Of a DNA stretch of 64,000 nt, positions 20,998 through 32,501 are shown piece after piece. Position numbers and translations under genes: made by a program. Positions within the stretch are counted from its first letter, which is position 1. Every line of letters begins with the position of its first letter. Origin of the DNA: Spisula solida (taxonomy: Eukaryota; Mollusca; Bivalvia; Venerida; Mactridae); NCBI GenBank assembly GCA_947247005.1, contig OX365948.1, positions 52,993,401 through 53,057,400 on the forward strand, written 5' to 3'. Below the pieces are notes generated by a model that had not been told where the DNA came from, made no database searches, and saw only the letters and a list, made by a program, of their open reading frames with translations.

Positions 20998-23900
20998 TCA
21001 ACTGTCAGTAGCTTTGTAATGGTCATCATCTATAGTAGAATAAATGTGTCCTTCACTGCTCAAAAACTCAATGGCATCTCTGAAATACATAAAATACATG
21101 TAAAAGGAGTATGTTGATTGAGTCACATAAAACAAATTAAAGAAATCATGCATACAATATTCAAAGTCATAACTGAAATCTGTTGTATATAATATATGTA
21201 TGCAACCAATCAACTAAATAAATCCAAACAAACATTTTTGAAACCTTTCTGGCGTCACCCACTGACGTACACCAATCTAAGGTAATAAACATGTTTCAAC
21301 TTCATTAAAAACCTGGTTGATAAATTTGTCAAACATAGTGTGTTACATTTCCTGGAATCACACATTAACATTAGCTGTGACATTGTTATGACAATATTAA
21401 GTTCAATCAGGCCCTTCCCCAGGGGCAGAAGGCGCTGTGGTACCCCAGCGCCTTAAAGCCAGAATCAGCTTCCCCCTAGTGCCCTAATTGTTTTAGCCAT
21501 TGTCTTGGATCTGTGTAACCTCAAATCCAAGCAATGCCCCAGCGCCTTAACAAATTTCTAGGGAAGGACCTCTCAATATATCAGACTAAGGTAATAACAA
21601 TTATTTAGACATTTTATTTTGTTAATGGAAAGCTGCTATAATTTGAAGTCAATAAATATGTCTTCCGTTTCAGCCATAAAATTTACCAGCATTCGAATGT
21701 AAGATGGGAAGTACTTTAACTTACCGTATAGCTTTCTCTGGTACTCCTCGTACTTGTTTACATACTGACACTATACTAGCTCCCTCTGATGTAGGATTGT
21801 TACATATAACTTGATGTACCTGAAATCATCAAATCATCAGAATGTATCAAATTTCTTTTTTTAATACAAGTTTAAAATCTCACTATTCAACAGTGTTTCA
21901 GTGATATGGAGACTACTCAGTCACATTATCTTGATTACCTTGAACTATGCTTAATGTCAAGCAACCAGTACCATTTTAACGACTTTGGTATGTTGAAGTC
22001 TGGGATCAAGCCGAGACCTCTCACACTTGAAGCGGGCACTCCACCACTAGGCTATCTAGGCAGACTACAATGACTATTAGCCAAGGACACATGTTTCGTT
22101 ATCTTAAAGCCATGGCTATTACTGGAATTGTAACCTTGCGATATAGGTTAGATTTCTGGTCGCAGAAGGTCATACCCTTACATGAAAAGTTGATATCAAT
22201 GTTGATTTTCCTTCACATGTGGAGAGGTCCCAGGTTCCTGGTTGAAAGGTTAAAATACAGTCAAGGTAAAGTGAATCTGCCACTGTACCTAACTAAATCA
22301 TTGTTGAGAAAAGGCATTAAATGCTTCAAACAAGATATTTACATATCACATTAAGAATGGTAGAGTACACATACCTGGTTTTGTATAGATGTAAGACCGC
22401 TAACCATACCTCCACCATTACTATCACCGTTTGAACCAACATAATTCTGTGTTGTACCATTCCCTACCATACCACCTCCCATATCCTGTAAATACAACAT
22501 TATATTCAAACTAGAAGGGTTTAGACACACAATGGGCCATAATCAAAGCCATGTCAGCTGAAAGTGATATTGTCAAATTATCGGTGCTTAATTCATTTTT
22601 AAGTTTACATTTCTATTATCTGTCCATTTTAATATCTTAATTATTACCTATCAACCCAGAATTATAACCAAAAGTTTGATAAATTGTGTGCCCACATTCT
22701 TTTGTTGTATTTTCTCAATTGTTTGCAGTGTACTTTTATCTTCTCCCTTTTTACACACTTTCACGCAATACTAGGGTGGATAAGGTATCTCAATGTATAC
22801 TTACACCAGACTGAGAGGCCAATGATGCATGACTGTGTATAACTTCTAACATATGGTATGTCATCTCGTTCATATCTGTAACTGGGTTAATCTTGAAAGC
22901 AACGATACTTTTCTTCCCATTAAATGACCGTACGGTTCCACAGACACGAACGTACGTATTCTCTCGCATAGCCTGTACTCTCTCTTCATCAGGGACTGAT
23001 TCCTGAAACACAGACCAAAATGTGATACACACAGGAGGCAAGAAATAACATATTATTAACAAGGGTCTATTATGGCCAATCCTGAAAATAACATGCATGC
23101 AAGTTTTTGGGTGCCATTAGAACCTATCCCTACACTTGAACTCTGCTTCTAACATTGTTCTATTGCTTAATTTCAGCTTATGTTTTAACAGGTGTGTCAA
23201 CAGGGCCAAATTCAAAATCCTGAAATCATATACGGCTGAACATTTTAGCTGAACAAGAGTCCTTCAATGACAATGTTTCCATTTTTAAGTGACTTTGTAT
23301 TAAAGAAAATCCTTCAGAACAGATTGAAATTACCGTAACTTAGCCATTTCTTGAGATATTTTCATCAAACAACTTTCACTTTAGTCAGAAGCTATTGTTT
23401 TTTCCTATATTCCGGATAAATCAGGAAAATTGACAGCCCTGTTTAATAGTCAACACTTTAAAAGAAAATTGAACTTACGTCATTATCAACAAATTGTTTA
23501 ACTTCCAGTGGTGGTCCGGTTAAATCGTCAATCTCGTAGTCTAATCTTGTAGCTGATTCCTTCACAGCACGAACTAACCCAACCAACGTTACCTACAGCA
23601 GTAAAGAAACAGCATTACAACACTATTCATACAAATACATGTGTGTTTTATTACCTGAATCATACTTTGCAATCATGATTATGATTTGGTTGGGTTGTTT
23701 TTTTTTCATTTGAATCATGAACATGTTGTATTATCATAACAATCAAGCTCAGGGTCTGATCACTTCTTTATTACATTTCGTTATGATGAAAAATGGTCAA
23801 AAATATAATGACTTTATTCTTGCAAAAATCTGTATGATTTCAAAATAATCAAAGTGGACTTATTAGCAGAACTATAATACACTGCTTTAAAAATTAATAT

Positions 23901-25240
23901 TGACTACTGTATACAAGAGCAAAATTACAACCGTTTGGCCTAACCTGATATATTTCAATTTCTCCAGAGTAGAATTTTTCATCATCCTGCGAGGAGTTGA
24001 TGACCTCAGCTACAGTCACTGGTACAATACTTTGAACTCTCTGTCTCGACTGAAAACGAAATGTATAACGATTAGTTTAGATTTCAACTCGTATGTGTTT
24101 GGGTGGCACATAAACCTCTTGACTGGATTGACAGGTCGCCGGTTCGAATCACGATTGACAAAGTGCACTTGATATTTCTGAAATGCTTTTCAGTGTTTAA
24201 CGTTTTGATCACCAAACTTTCTAAAATTCTAAATTTCAACCCGAATTATTCTACATGAAAGAAGTCGATCAATGTTTCCTTAAATTATATGCAAAGCTAA
24301 GACAGTTTATTCATTAACAGTGTTAAAAGAAAATAACAGAACTCACCCTCTTTTCATCTGCTTGTTGCGGAGTACCAAATCCACCAGGGGACATAAATCC
24401 TGAGCCACCACCACCTTGTCCTTGATTGTAGCCTTGGAACCCTGTAATTATATCACATACTTATCTCAATTCCAATGCTTGTTTATAATGTCCATAATCC
24501 GGGCAAGTTAAAGAACAAAGGAGTCTTTTTAGAAAGAGCCTTCTGTCTCTTCCCTGTTTCTTTATTCTCTGCACATCCGGCCAGTAAGACTTGACAAAAA
24601 ATTAAACTGCCTGTGCACATAAGTATGGAAAATTTAGCGCAACAAATCTCAAATTGGGATTTTATTAAAGAAGTCTGTTCATTAATTTTTGATTAGTCAC
24701 AGTTATGGATAAAGGCTGGTCATTCGAACCAGTTCACAACACAATTAAAGAATAGCGGAGTGTATGAAATTTTTGCAGACTCAGCATATTTCAGGATGAT
24801 TGATGCAGCCTATTGGCTCATATCCATTTTCTACCCTCTAAATATAATATCCATAAATTTCAGATGTGTACCATCCAATAATTTTGACATCCAGAATCAC
24901 CATTACGTCTCTTGCTAGTTTTCATGTTCCCAATCGGTGCAAAGCTTCCTGACCCATTTCATTTGACGCTCGGAACATGATGATAGTCTCCAGGAAACTG
25001 GCACAATGTCAGGATAATGGGATGGGGTACATGGTCTCAAATGATTGAAATATTGTTAGCCTGTTGGACTTCAAAACGATATTTATAGACAAAAAGAAAG
25101 GTCGCAGAATAAAAACAATGTCGCGAAATCGTATGACAAATCAGCATTTAATGTGTTAAAATGAAATAACTTAGATATGCATGGTAATTAAAGTATTAAC
25201 ATAAATTGTAAACATACATACCACTTTGTTCATTCCACAT
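20998..25240 (-). CDS. RPA2: Replication protein A 32-kDa subunit (RPA2), eight exons
   Basis: RPA2 is the middle subunit of the heterotrimeric single-strand DNA-binding protein used in replication, recombination and excision repair. Minus-strand exons in order are 25240-25222, 24441-24347, 24049-23945, 23592-23479, 23002-22805, 22485-22375, 21819-21725 and 21079-20998. All introns are GT-AG and phases agree, giving 272 aa (human 270). Residues 1-40 form the glycine- and serine-rich phosphorylated arm (MWN start as in vertebrates, SPGGFGTP). About 40-175 is the OB fold ([42 protein letters not shown]). A Gly-rich linker follows, then the C-terminal winged helix ending [18 protein letters not shown], which in vertebrates contacts XPA, UNG and SMARCAL1. 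A TIR element abuts its promoter. Confidence 0.95.
22000..22300. mobile_element. SINE fragments in RPA2 intron 6
   Basis: At 22005-22070 lies a reversed tRNA-like head (inverse of 'tagcctagtggtggagtgcc'), the same head type that is amplified at 37425-38690. At about 22110-22290 is a forward SINE body ('ttcacatgtggagaggtccc'). The open frame 22070-22354 spans these repeats and is not a gene. Confidence 0.55.
23180..23450. mobile_element. Element ending in gtgtcaacagggc / tgacagccctgt
   Basis: The stretch in RPA2 intron 4 begins 'ggtgtgtcaacagggccaaat' and ends near 'gacagccctg'. It is related in inverse to 36327-36592 (shared 'tcatatgcgg', 'catttcttgagatattttca', 'ttccggataaatcagg'). A shorter relative is at 45541-45680. 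Non-coding. Confidence 0.55.
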
Positions 25241-25316
25241 CTTCGGCTTTAATACGCTGACAACAGAAGACAACAAGGACAAAACAAACAATTTGCGACA
25301 CAACTTCCCACAATAT

Positions 25317-25326
25317 GGCGCGAAAA
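25317..25326 (-). promoter_or_regulatory. E2F-type site upstream of RPA2
   Basis: The minus strand reads TTTTCGCGCC about 77-86 bases upstream of the RPA2 start codon, a perfect match to the E2F consensus TTTSGCGC. RPA subunits are S-phase genes and known E2F targets in vertebrates, so the site probably gives cell-cycle control. Confidence 0.6.
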
Positions 25327-25348
25327 TATGCAAGTGGTTGAAAACGGT

Positions 25349-26757
25349 ACCACTAATTTACGCATCGGAAATTTTTTACGAACCGGAACGGATCGGACGG
25401 ATCGGAAATGCAAAATAGGTTTTAAGTGCTTACATGCAAGATAATAAGTAATATATCTTATGAAACAATTCTAAAATAATCACATTATCTAACCAATGCA
25501 ATATCTAATTGATGTTCAACGGTGACATAATCCAATTATTATTTTAACGTTACCCTATACCAATTGATGTCTGCCGCAGTAAAAGGTGTTAAAGTTGTGA
25601 AATTCAATAGACGAGAAAGCTGATTGATTCAACATCATGGACGTATACGTATCTACATGAAAAATGTAAGTGATCTTTATTAGCTATTTAATTTAGTGAA
25701 CTATATATAAGTATTTGGCGCATCAAACTGTATTTATATTTTCTGTGTCTATGTACCGGCGAGAATCAGACATTTTCTCGTCTACAAATCGGAAATTTTC
25801 AGGTCTACGAATCGGAAATTTTCTCTCTATATATATCTGTGTAACGGCGAATAGGAAATTATGTATGCGCCTGTGTACTAGCAATTTATATTAATTATAT
25901 GACATAGTTTGTTAAATTTCCCTTACCTCATAATTCACAATTCTCGTCTACGAATCGGAAATTTTCTCGTCTACGAATCGGAAACTTTCTCTCTCTATAT
26001 ATATATATCTATGTAACGGCGAATAGCAAATTATGTATGCACCTGTGTACTAGCAATTTAGCTTAATTATATGACATAGTTTGTTTAATTGCCCATACCT
26101 CATAATTCACAATTCTCGTCTACGAATCGGAAATTTTCTCGTCTACGAATCGGAAATTTTCTCGTCTACGAATCGGAAATTTTCTCTATCTATCTATGTA
26201 CAGGCGAATCGGAAATTATGAAGGTAGCTTAGTACTAACAATTTAAAGTAATTACATGACATAACTTGTTCAATTTCTCATAGCTCATAATTCGCAATTC
26301 TCGTCTACGAATCGGAAATTTTCTCGTCTACGAATCGGATACTTTCTCTCTATCTATGTAGGCATACACTGATACAGGCGACTTGGAAATTGTGCATATA
26401 CCTTTGCACTAGCAATTTACAGTAATTACATGACGTAACTTTGTTTAATTCTCATATATCATAATTAACAATTCAGTAAATATACATAGTTGTTCTATTC
26501 ATAAATCCTACGATTGGTTCATCGGAAATGTTCTACCCATAAGAAGGCAAATTGGAGACTGTTGTATACTTTTGTTGATTTGATACATTATTAACTTATC
26601 AATACATATCAGCTTGCACCGATAACCGTTTTATAACAGTTTCACAAATGTATTGCTCGATTTTTCTTTATAAAACATTATAAAATATTTTATATTTCCG
26701 ATTCGTCCGATCCGTTCCGGTTCGTAAAAAATTTCCGATGCGTAAATTAGTGTGACC
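25349..26757. mobile_element. 1.4-kb non-autonomous element: 60-bp inverted ends and internal satellite
   Basis: The ends 25349-25410 and 26697-26755 are near-perfect inverse copies (both contain 'aatttacgcatcggaaattt' or its inverse, and the palindromic 'gaaccggaacgg' block). Inside, the 23-bp motif 'ctcgtctacgaatcggaaat' plus ttt is repeated two to three times in each of four larger units of about 170-190 bp (from about 25760 to 26390), each also holding 'tgtactagcaattta' and 'cataattcacaattc'. The motif 'cgaatcggaaatttt' is thus shared by ends and interior. There is no open frame. The left end is about 110 bp upstream of the RPA2 ATG. Confidence 0.8.
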
Positions 26758-27289
26758 CGTTGAAAAGACCACTCCGTTCCGTTTTCGGTTACTTCAGTAG
26801 TTACTTCCCCTTACTAGTTCACGCTTGATTTTTTAAACTTCAAAACTAAAAGTTATTATACAGGTATAATCAGGATATATTTTATGACATATTGTCTTTC
26901 ATTATAATAACATTCGACTGTAAATTGTTGATTAATATCAGTTATTTTAATAGGAGCTGGAATTAACGTTACCATAACTATAAAAATCGAACAGGTCGAA
27001 GTTACCCATATTTATCCTGTTACAGCAGGTAGATTTATGACCCCCCTCATTTATTATAATAAATCTACCTGGTTACAGTTGTTACAAATACAATAGCATA
27101 ATTCTAACCACCTGCCCATAATGGATTATTTTACTCCTTGTCCATTTGTAAATTAGACCCAATAGGAAAATAATAAATTGGTCAGTTAAAAATTCTGAAG
27201 ATTAAACACAGAGTTGGTAAAGGTAATTCAATTAATTATGCCAAATTTCAATAAAAGGCTGCAGTTCATCATACAATTGTAAGATCGAC

Positions 27290-27655
27290 CTTAAAATATC
27301 CCTAGCACCCGGTCCTCACGCGCATCACACTCTTAGACATTCCAACAAATACAACCAAAAACAGACTATTTCAAATGCTCCTTCTTCCCTAGAACAATAA
27401 TACACTGGAACTCCCTACCCCCTGACATCATTGACCTTCCCACACCCGAGTTCAGCACGGCTGTTAGCCGTATTGAACATGCCTCTCCCTACATAATACC
27501 TGCTCTGTTTTTAACCTATTTTTAACCTTTCTTCTTTCTCATATCTTTTATACTTTTAATTTCGTATCCTTATTAACATTCTTTGTCAGTTTGACGCGTG
27601 TCAAGCCTAATCCGTCCCCAGCAGGGGTTTGGCTATCAGGAAGATAGATAGATAG
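27290..27655 (+). mobile_element. LINE 3' fragment with GATA-rich tail
   Basis: Forward translation gives YFKCSFFPRTIIHWNSLPPD (27368-27427), the characteristic C-terminal peptide of many animal LINE reverse-transcriptase polyproteins. An upstream in-frame stop shows decay. The fragment ends with 'caggaagatagatagatag', a simple-repeat tail typical of LINE 3' ends. No full reverse transcriptase is present. Confidence 0.7.
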
Positions 27656-27711
27656 ACCTACACTTTCAATAATGAACGTCTAACTAAAAAATTTTAAGTT
27701 CTTATTGAAAA

Positions 27712-28178
27712 AAATCTTCAATGGGGTAAACATTTGTTTAAATAATTGCATATAAAATTTCCGATGTCTGATTATGCAGCGTGAATTTTGATAATTTGAC
27801 GCCAGGTTTGTAAATTTTAGGGAATTGAAAGAAATTATTTTTAAATAATTGTTAAACTCATCGTATTTTCTGTTGATGTAGCAGTACAATTTTAGTACTT
27901 TTACTTCTGATTTTAAAAGCTTAAAGTGCAGGAAATTGCATGATTTTAAGTCGAAAAGTGAAACAATTTTACCCGGGACCCCTCCCGAACCCACCCCAAC
28001 TTATCAGCCCAATAGCTAGCTGTGCCCCCACTCGAAAATTTCTGGATCCGGGCCTGAGAAAGTAGACAATACATTAGGCTCATTTTATTCCATAAAATGG
28101 TTTGTAATCATGTTGAAGTAGATCCTAAACAGTATCTAACACATTACAAAAGACAATCATACCACTATCACCATCTGA
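27712..28178. repeat. Segmental duplication, block A copy 1
   Basis: Nearly identical (a handful of substitutions over 467 bp) to 28521-28986. The reverse-strand frames starting MGSGGVPGKIVSL in both copies are a shared by-product; they lack resemblance to proteins and diverge at the block edge. The block ends with 'tctggatccgggcctgag'. Confidence 0.85.
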
Positions 28179-28517
28179 ATTGGATACACACTATATTTAA
28201 ATTCGTGGTGACATTGAATTTAGGAAGTGGCTAGATGTCCGGTTACCGGACCTCTAGACAATGCGTGTAGGACAGGCTAGAGGTCCGGTAATTGATTTCA
28301 TATGTATAAACCATATATTTTATTTCGTGTCAAGAATTTAAATGACATAAACAAGTGTTTACCTGTTGTATTTGACAGAAATGTAAAACTTTGACTGGGA
28401 ATAACAAGGTAAATGCATTGGAAGTCTCGACAGGATAAAATAGATATTGTTTATACACATGAAATAAATTACCGGACCTCTAGCCTGTCCTACAAGCATT
28501 GTCTAGAGGTCCGGTTA
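28178..28517. repeat. Segmental duplication, block B copy 1 (foldback element, truncated)
   Basis: Contains 'ctagatgtccggttaccgg' at its left and the inverse motif 'gtctagaggtccggtt' at its right. The full copy is at 29293-29656, where the right end continues 'accggacctctagtcacttc' to pair with 'ggaagtggctag' at the left. This copy is cut at 'ggtccggtt' and joined directly to block A copy 2. Confidence 0.8.
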
Positions 28518-28518
28518 A

Positions 28519-28986
28519 AAAAATCTTCAATGGGGTAAACATTTGTTTAAATAATTGCATATAAAATTTCCGATGTCTGATTATGCAGCGTGAATTTTGA
28601 TAATTTGACGCCAGGTTTGTAAATTTTAGGGAATTGAAAGAAATTATTTTTAAATAATTGTTAAACTCATCGTATTTTCTGTCGATGTAGCAGTACAATT
28701 TTAGTACTTTTACTTCTGATTTTAAAAGCTTAAAGTGCAGGAAATTGCATGATTTTAAGTCGAAAAGTGAAACAATTTTACCCGGGACCCCTCCCGAACC
28801 CACCCCAACTTATCAGCCCAATAGCTAGCTGTGCCCCCACTCGAAAATTTCTGGATCCGGGCCTGAGAAAGTAGACAATACATTAGGCTCACTTTATTCC
28901 ATAAAATGGTTTGTAATCATGTTGAAGTAGATCCTAAACAGTATCTAACACATTACAAAAGACAATCATACCACTATCACCATCTG
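28519..28986. repeat. Segmental duplication, block A copy 2
   Basis: Second copy of 27712-28178, followed not by block B but by 305 bp of unique sequence (28986-29290), after which block B copy 2 starts. Order is therefore A-B-A-C-B. Confidence 0.85.
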
Positions 28987-29292
28987 GCCTTTTATATAAC
29001 TTCAACTACTGTGGATTATTATAAATATTCATTCTTCCCACGGTCTGTTTTCCAGTGGAATACTCTACCGTCCTGTATATAGTGAACACTGAATCAATCT
29101 CCGGATTCAAGTTAGCGTTGGCTACGCAGATGTTCTTACCATAAATATGAAAATACTTTTTATCCTGATTTTAACATCCTATTTCATACACACAAGGTTT
29201 TACTATATACCGATATATGTTTTTGCAGTAAGGGATACTTTATCTATATATGCACACATTTGTTTATCACATGTATAATCTTAGGAATTACC

Positions 29293-29656
29293 ACGGAATT
29301 GGATACACACTATATTTAAATTCGTGGTGACATTGAATTTAGGAAGTGGCTAGATGTCCGGTTACCGGACCTCTAGACAATGCGTGTAGGACAGGCTAGA
29401 GGTCCGGTAATTGATTTCATATGTATAAACCATATATTTTATTTCGTGTCAAGAATTTAAATGACATAAACAAGTGTTTACCTGTTGTATTTGACAGAAA
29501 TGTAAAACTTTGACTGGGAATAACAAGGTAAATGCATTGGAAGTCTCGACAGGATAAAATAGATATTGTTTATACACATGAAATAAATTACCGGACCTCT
29601 AGCCTGTCCTACAAGCATTGTCTAGAGGTCCGGTTACCGGACCTCTAGTCACTTCC
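29293..29656. mobile_element. Foldback element, complete copy of block B
   Basis: Arms of about 70 bp made of alternating 'ggtccggtaa' and 'ttaccggacctctag' motifs lie in opposite orientation at both ends, separated by about 180 bp of AT-rich DNA. The ends 'ggaagtggctag' and 'ctagtcacttcc' pair. Non-coding. Confidence 0.75.
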
Positions 29657-29784
29657 TTGAATTTATTGAACTGATTGAATAAATTTTGATAAACGCCTAG
29701 AAGAAGTCCGCATTTGGTTATGTTATTTAATATAAATATTCACTAATGTAAATCTGCTATGATATTTATAATAATATTCTGTTG

Positions 29785-29869
29785 CTGCAAGGGAAGTAAC
29801 TACTGCGAGGAGTTTGAGACGATCTGTTACCAACGTATTAGACCATACCCGACTCCAAAATCAGCTGAT
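29785..29869 (+). promoter_or_regulatory. Possible non-coding first exon region of IPO13
   Basis: A less repetitive island (containing 'gggaagtaactactgcgagg' and 'gaccatacccgactcc') ends at a possible donor, ctgatg|gtaaaa. A matching acceptor (tttatttattttag) at 32435 would begin a second leader exon running into the ATG at 32502. This is position-based inference; the true start site could be elsewhere. From 29870 to 31650 I see no gene. Confidence 0.3.
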
Positions 29870-31656
29870 GGTAAAAAAAGCATTTTAACAGATTATTTGC
29901 GTGTTATTTGTGTATGATCACTATTATTCATTGGTAAACAATGTTAATGAATTAAATACTTATAGCTGAGATTTACCTTTTAAGTTTTTTAATTGATTAC
30001 TAGTGCAGTTTGTGCATGTCCGGTGTAAAAGTGTACGTATTTTCGGATAAACATTTTAACCATTTTAGCACAATTTTTTATTTACTGATCTGTCCGTATT
30101 GTTGCACCTAGATAATTGTTAAAGTACCAATAATGCTGCAAAATACACAATTTCTTCAAACCACCAGCATGAATTTTAATGTCATGTATTAAAGTTTCCT
30201 TAAAACTTACTTATTCTTGACAATGTTCAGAAAATTAAATTTTTATTAATATAGCTACATGTATTCAAGGCATAAACTGATGAAATAATAATTTACTTTC
30301 TGCTTAAATCCTTATGTGTTTACTGTGCTCTTAAATGCATCATGTTGTTTGTTTGTTTGCCTTTGACTAAGACTGGTAAGTGCATTGTCATTCGTTTTTT
30401 TCTATGGCTAATTGGCAAATGACTTCCAGCTTCAAGAGAAGTGACAGACGTACATGTAGCTTACAATCAATCCAAATGTGACGTCGTCTGAATAACCAGG
30501 GAGAGATCTCCAATTATAAATTCATACTGTATGCAAACATGCCATGATTGGCAGTTCTAACCCTTTACGTGAGATTGGTATTGGAATGGAGGAGATTTCA
30601 ATAAAATGCAGAAGATTTCACTTGCTCAAACTTTTGACTACAATTAATGAAGTTTATATGCAGTTTTCACTCATTTTACTTGCTTGTCAATACCATGCAT
30701 GCTTCATAAAATAATTTAAACAAATATGTTAGGGACTTTTTTATAATGTAAACAAATAATGTCAGGTTCAAGTATGTCCAAGAAATGCGTGGCATGCATT
30801 AGAAGAGTCTTAAATGCAGGAGACTCATGCATGATGCAGGAGACCTGGCATGTATGTGTATGAATTAGTGATGTACTGATTTTCGGATTACTTCTATTAG
30901 TAGCTTGCAGAAGTCAGCAGATTCCGATGATCAATGTCATTCATCCATAATCGATCATCCGATAATTATAACGAAATGTTAAACAAGACTTATTTAATCA
31001 AATATTTGCGAGGGAAATTCAAAGCATGGATGTTTCAACCAATTGAATGCCTATTAGAAACATATTCAAACAATTTCTTAAAACTAAGATAGTAAAACGT
31101 CTACCGAAAATCATCGATTTTCCCTTTGTCACCTTTTTTTCGCGACTTTGGAAGTAGGAAAACAGGCATTAGCACACTGCGTATTCAGTCACTGTCCTGC
31201 CGATTATTATTTGGAAAATCGCATCAATTCTAGAAGCTGTCCTGCAATATTTACATGTTTTGTATACAGCCAATAAAGCAAACAACAGCCATGCCGTTTT
31301 TTGAGAGAAAACCAAGGACATGTTGCCAGACCCTCAAAAGGACATTGGGACACATACACATCCACCAACACAACACAGCTAGAGATCGCTATAGTTCAAT
31401 AAGTGCTAGCTGGCTAGAGACAAACCATAGTACCGTCCCCAGATTTGTTAATGGGAGTTATCACTACCAGTAGAACGAGTCAAATGATTACTGAGCTCAT
31501 CTGGCTGCCCCTTGTATTGAGCCGCTCCAACGCCAAGCTTGTTTTCATACTGCATTGTCCACAGCCTCATCGACATACCAGTCACCTCAATAACCAGAGA
31601 AAAACACCACCAAGTTTGAAGTACCTCTGTCATACAGACCCTATCTGTCATGCCTT

Positions 31657-32300
31657 TTTTTATGCCCCTGTATCGATAGATCGGGAGGCATATTGTGATT
31701 CACCTGTTCGTTTGTCCGTACGTCCGGTTAACCCAAATTGACCGTTTCTTCTTGCATTATTATGGCTTGCTACAAAGCTTCCATACTTGACTGGATGTTG
31801 TATATGAACACTCTCCACACGCCTGTATCACCTAACCCCATTTGACCTTCACCTTGACCTAATTTTGGACTTACATATAGACTTATTGAAGGGTCAAATT
31901 CTTGGTTAACCCAACTTGACCGTTTCTTCTAGCATTAATATGGATTGCTACAAAGCTTCCATACTAGCAGGGATGTTGTATTTGAACATTCTCCTCTCAC
32001 CTTTACCACCTAACCTCATTTTGACCTTCACATTACATTGACGTCATTTTGGACTTAGACTTATTAAGCATCCACTTCTTGTTAACCCAAATTTCGTCTT
32101 ACATCAAGGCGTTGTCTTCAAACTTGACATTCTTGCCCCTTACATTATCAAAGCCATGTAACACTATCAAACATTTTAACAGAATTATGGCCCCTGATTG
32201 ACTTAGCTTTTTTACAGACAAGGCTTCCATGGGGGCATAAGCATTTATTGAACGCAGTCTTGTCTCCTCTTCGATTAGTTTTGAAATAAAAAAACTTAAC
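31657..32300 (+). repeat. 'tatgccccc' repeat family, copy 1
   Basis: Opens tttatgcccctgtatcgata, continues with a 'gtccgtccg' stretch and 'aacccaaattgaccgtttct', and ends 'ggggcataagcatttattga' plus 'acgcagtcttg'. Other copies are at 32671-32965, 33411-33694 and 41372-42005. The opening is itself palindromic around atcgat. The unit carries repeated TGACCT half-sites. It is non-coding and very common in this window. Confidence 0.8.
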
Positions 32301-32501
32301 ATGAATAGTTGATACCAAGCCTAGATGTGCATATTGTCAGGAATTTTAAGTCGGATAATTTTTGCCGGAGTTATGGCCCTTCAAGGGAGACATAAGTTTT
32401 TGTGTTAAAAATGCTTCTAGTTTTATTTATTTTAGGTAAAATCCTGGTCAGTGTTTCCATGTAGTTGACAGATAATCACTGCAACTTAAAGGATCGCTAC
32501 T

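Noticed and set aside
27680..28803. Two near-identical minus-strand frames of 104 and 107 aa
   Set aside because: They lie in the duplicated non-coding block A, differ at the duplication edge, and match no protein I know.
31255..31741. Plus-strand frames of 72 and 98 aa upstream of IPO13
   Set aside because: The second runs into a 'tatgccccc' repeat; neither has splice partners or a recognisable motif. A short real exon cannot be excluded but is unsupported.
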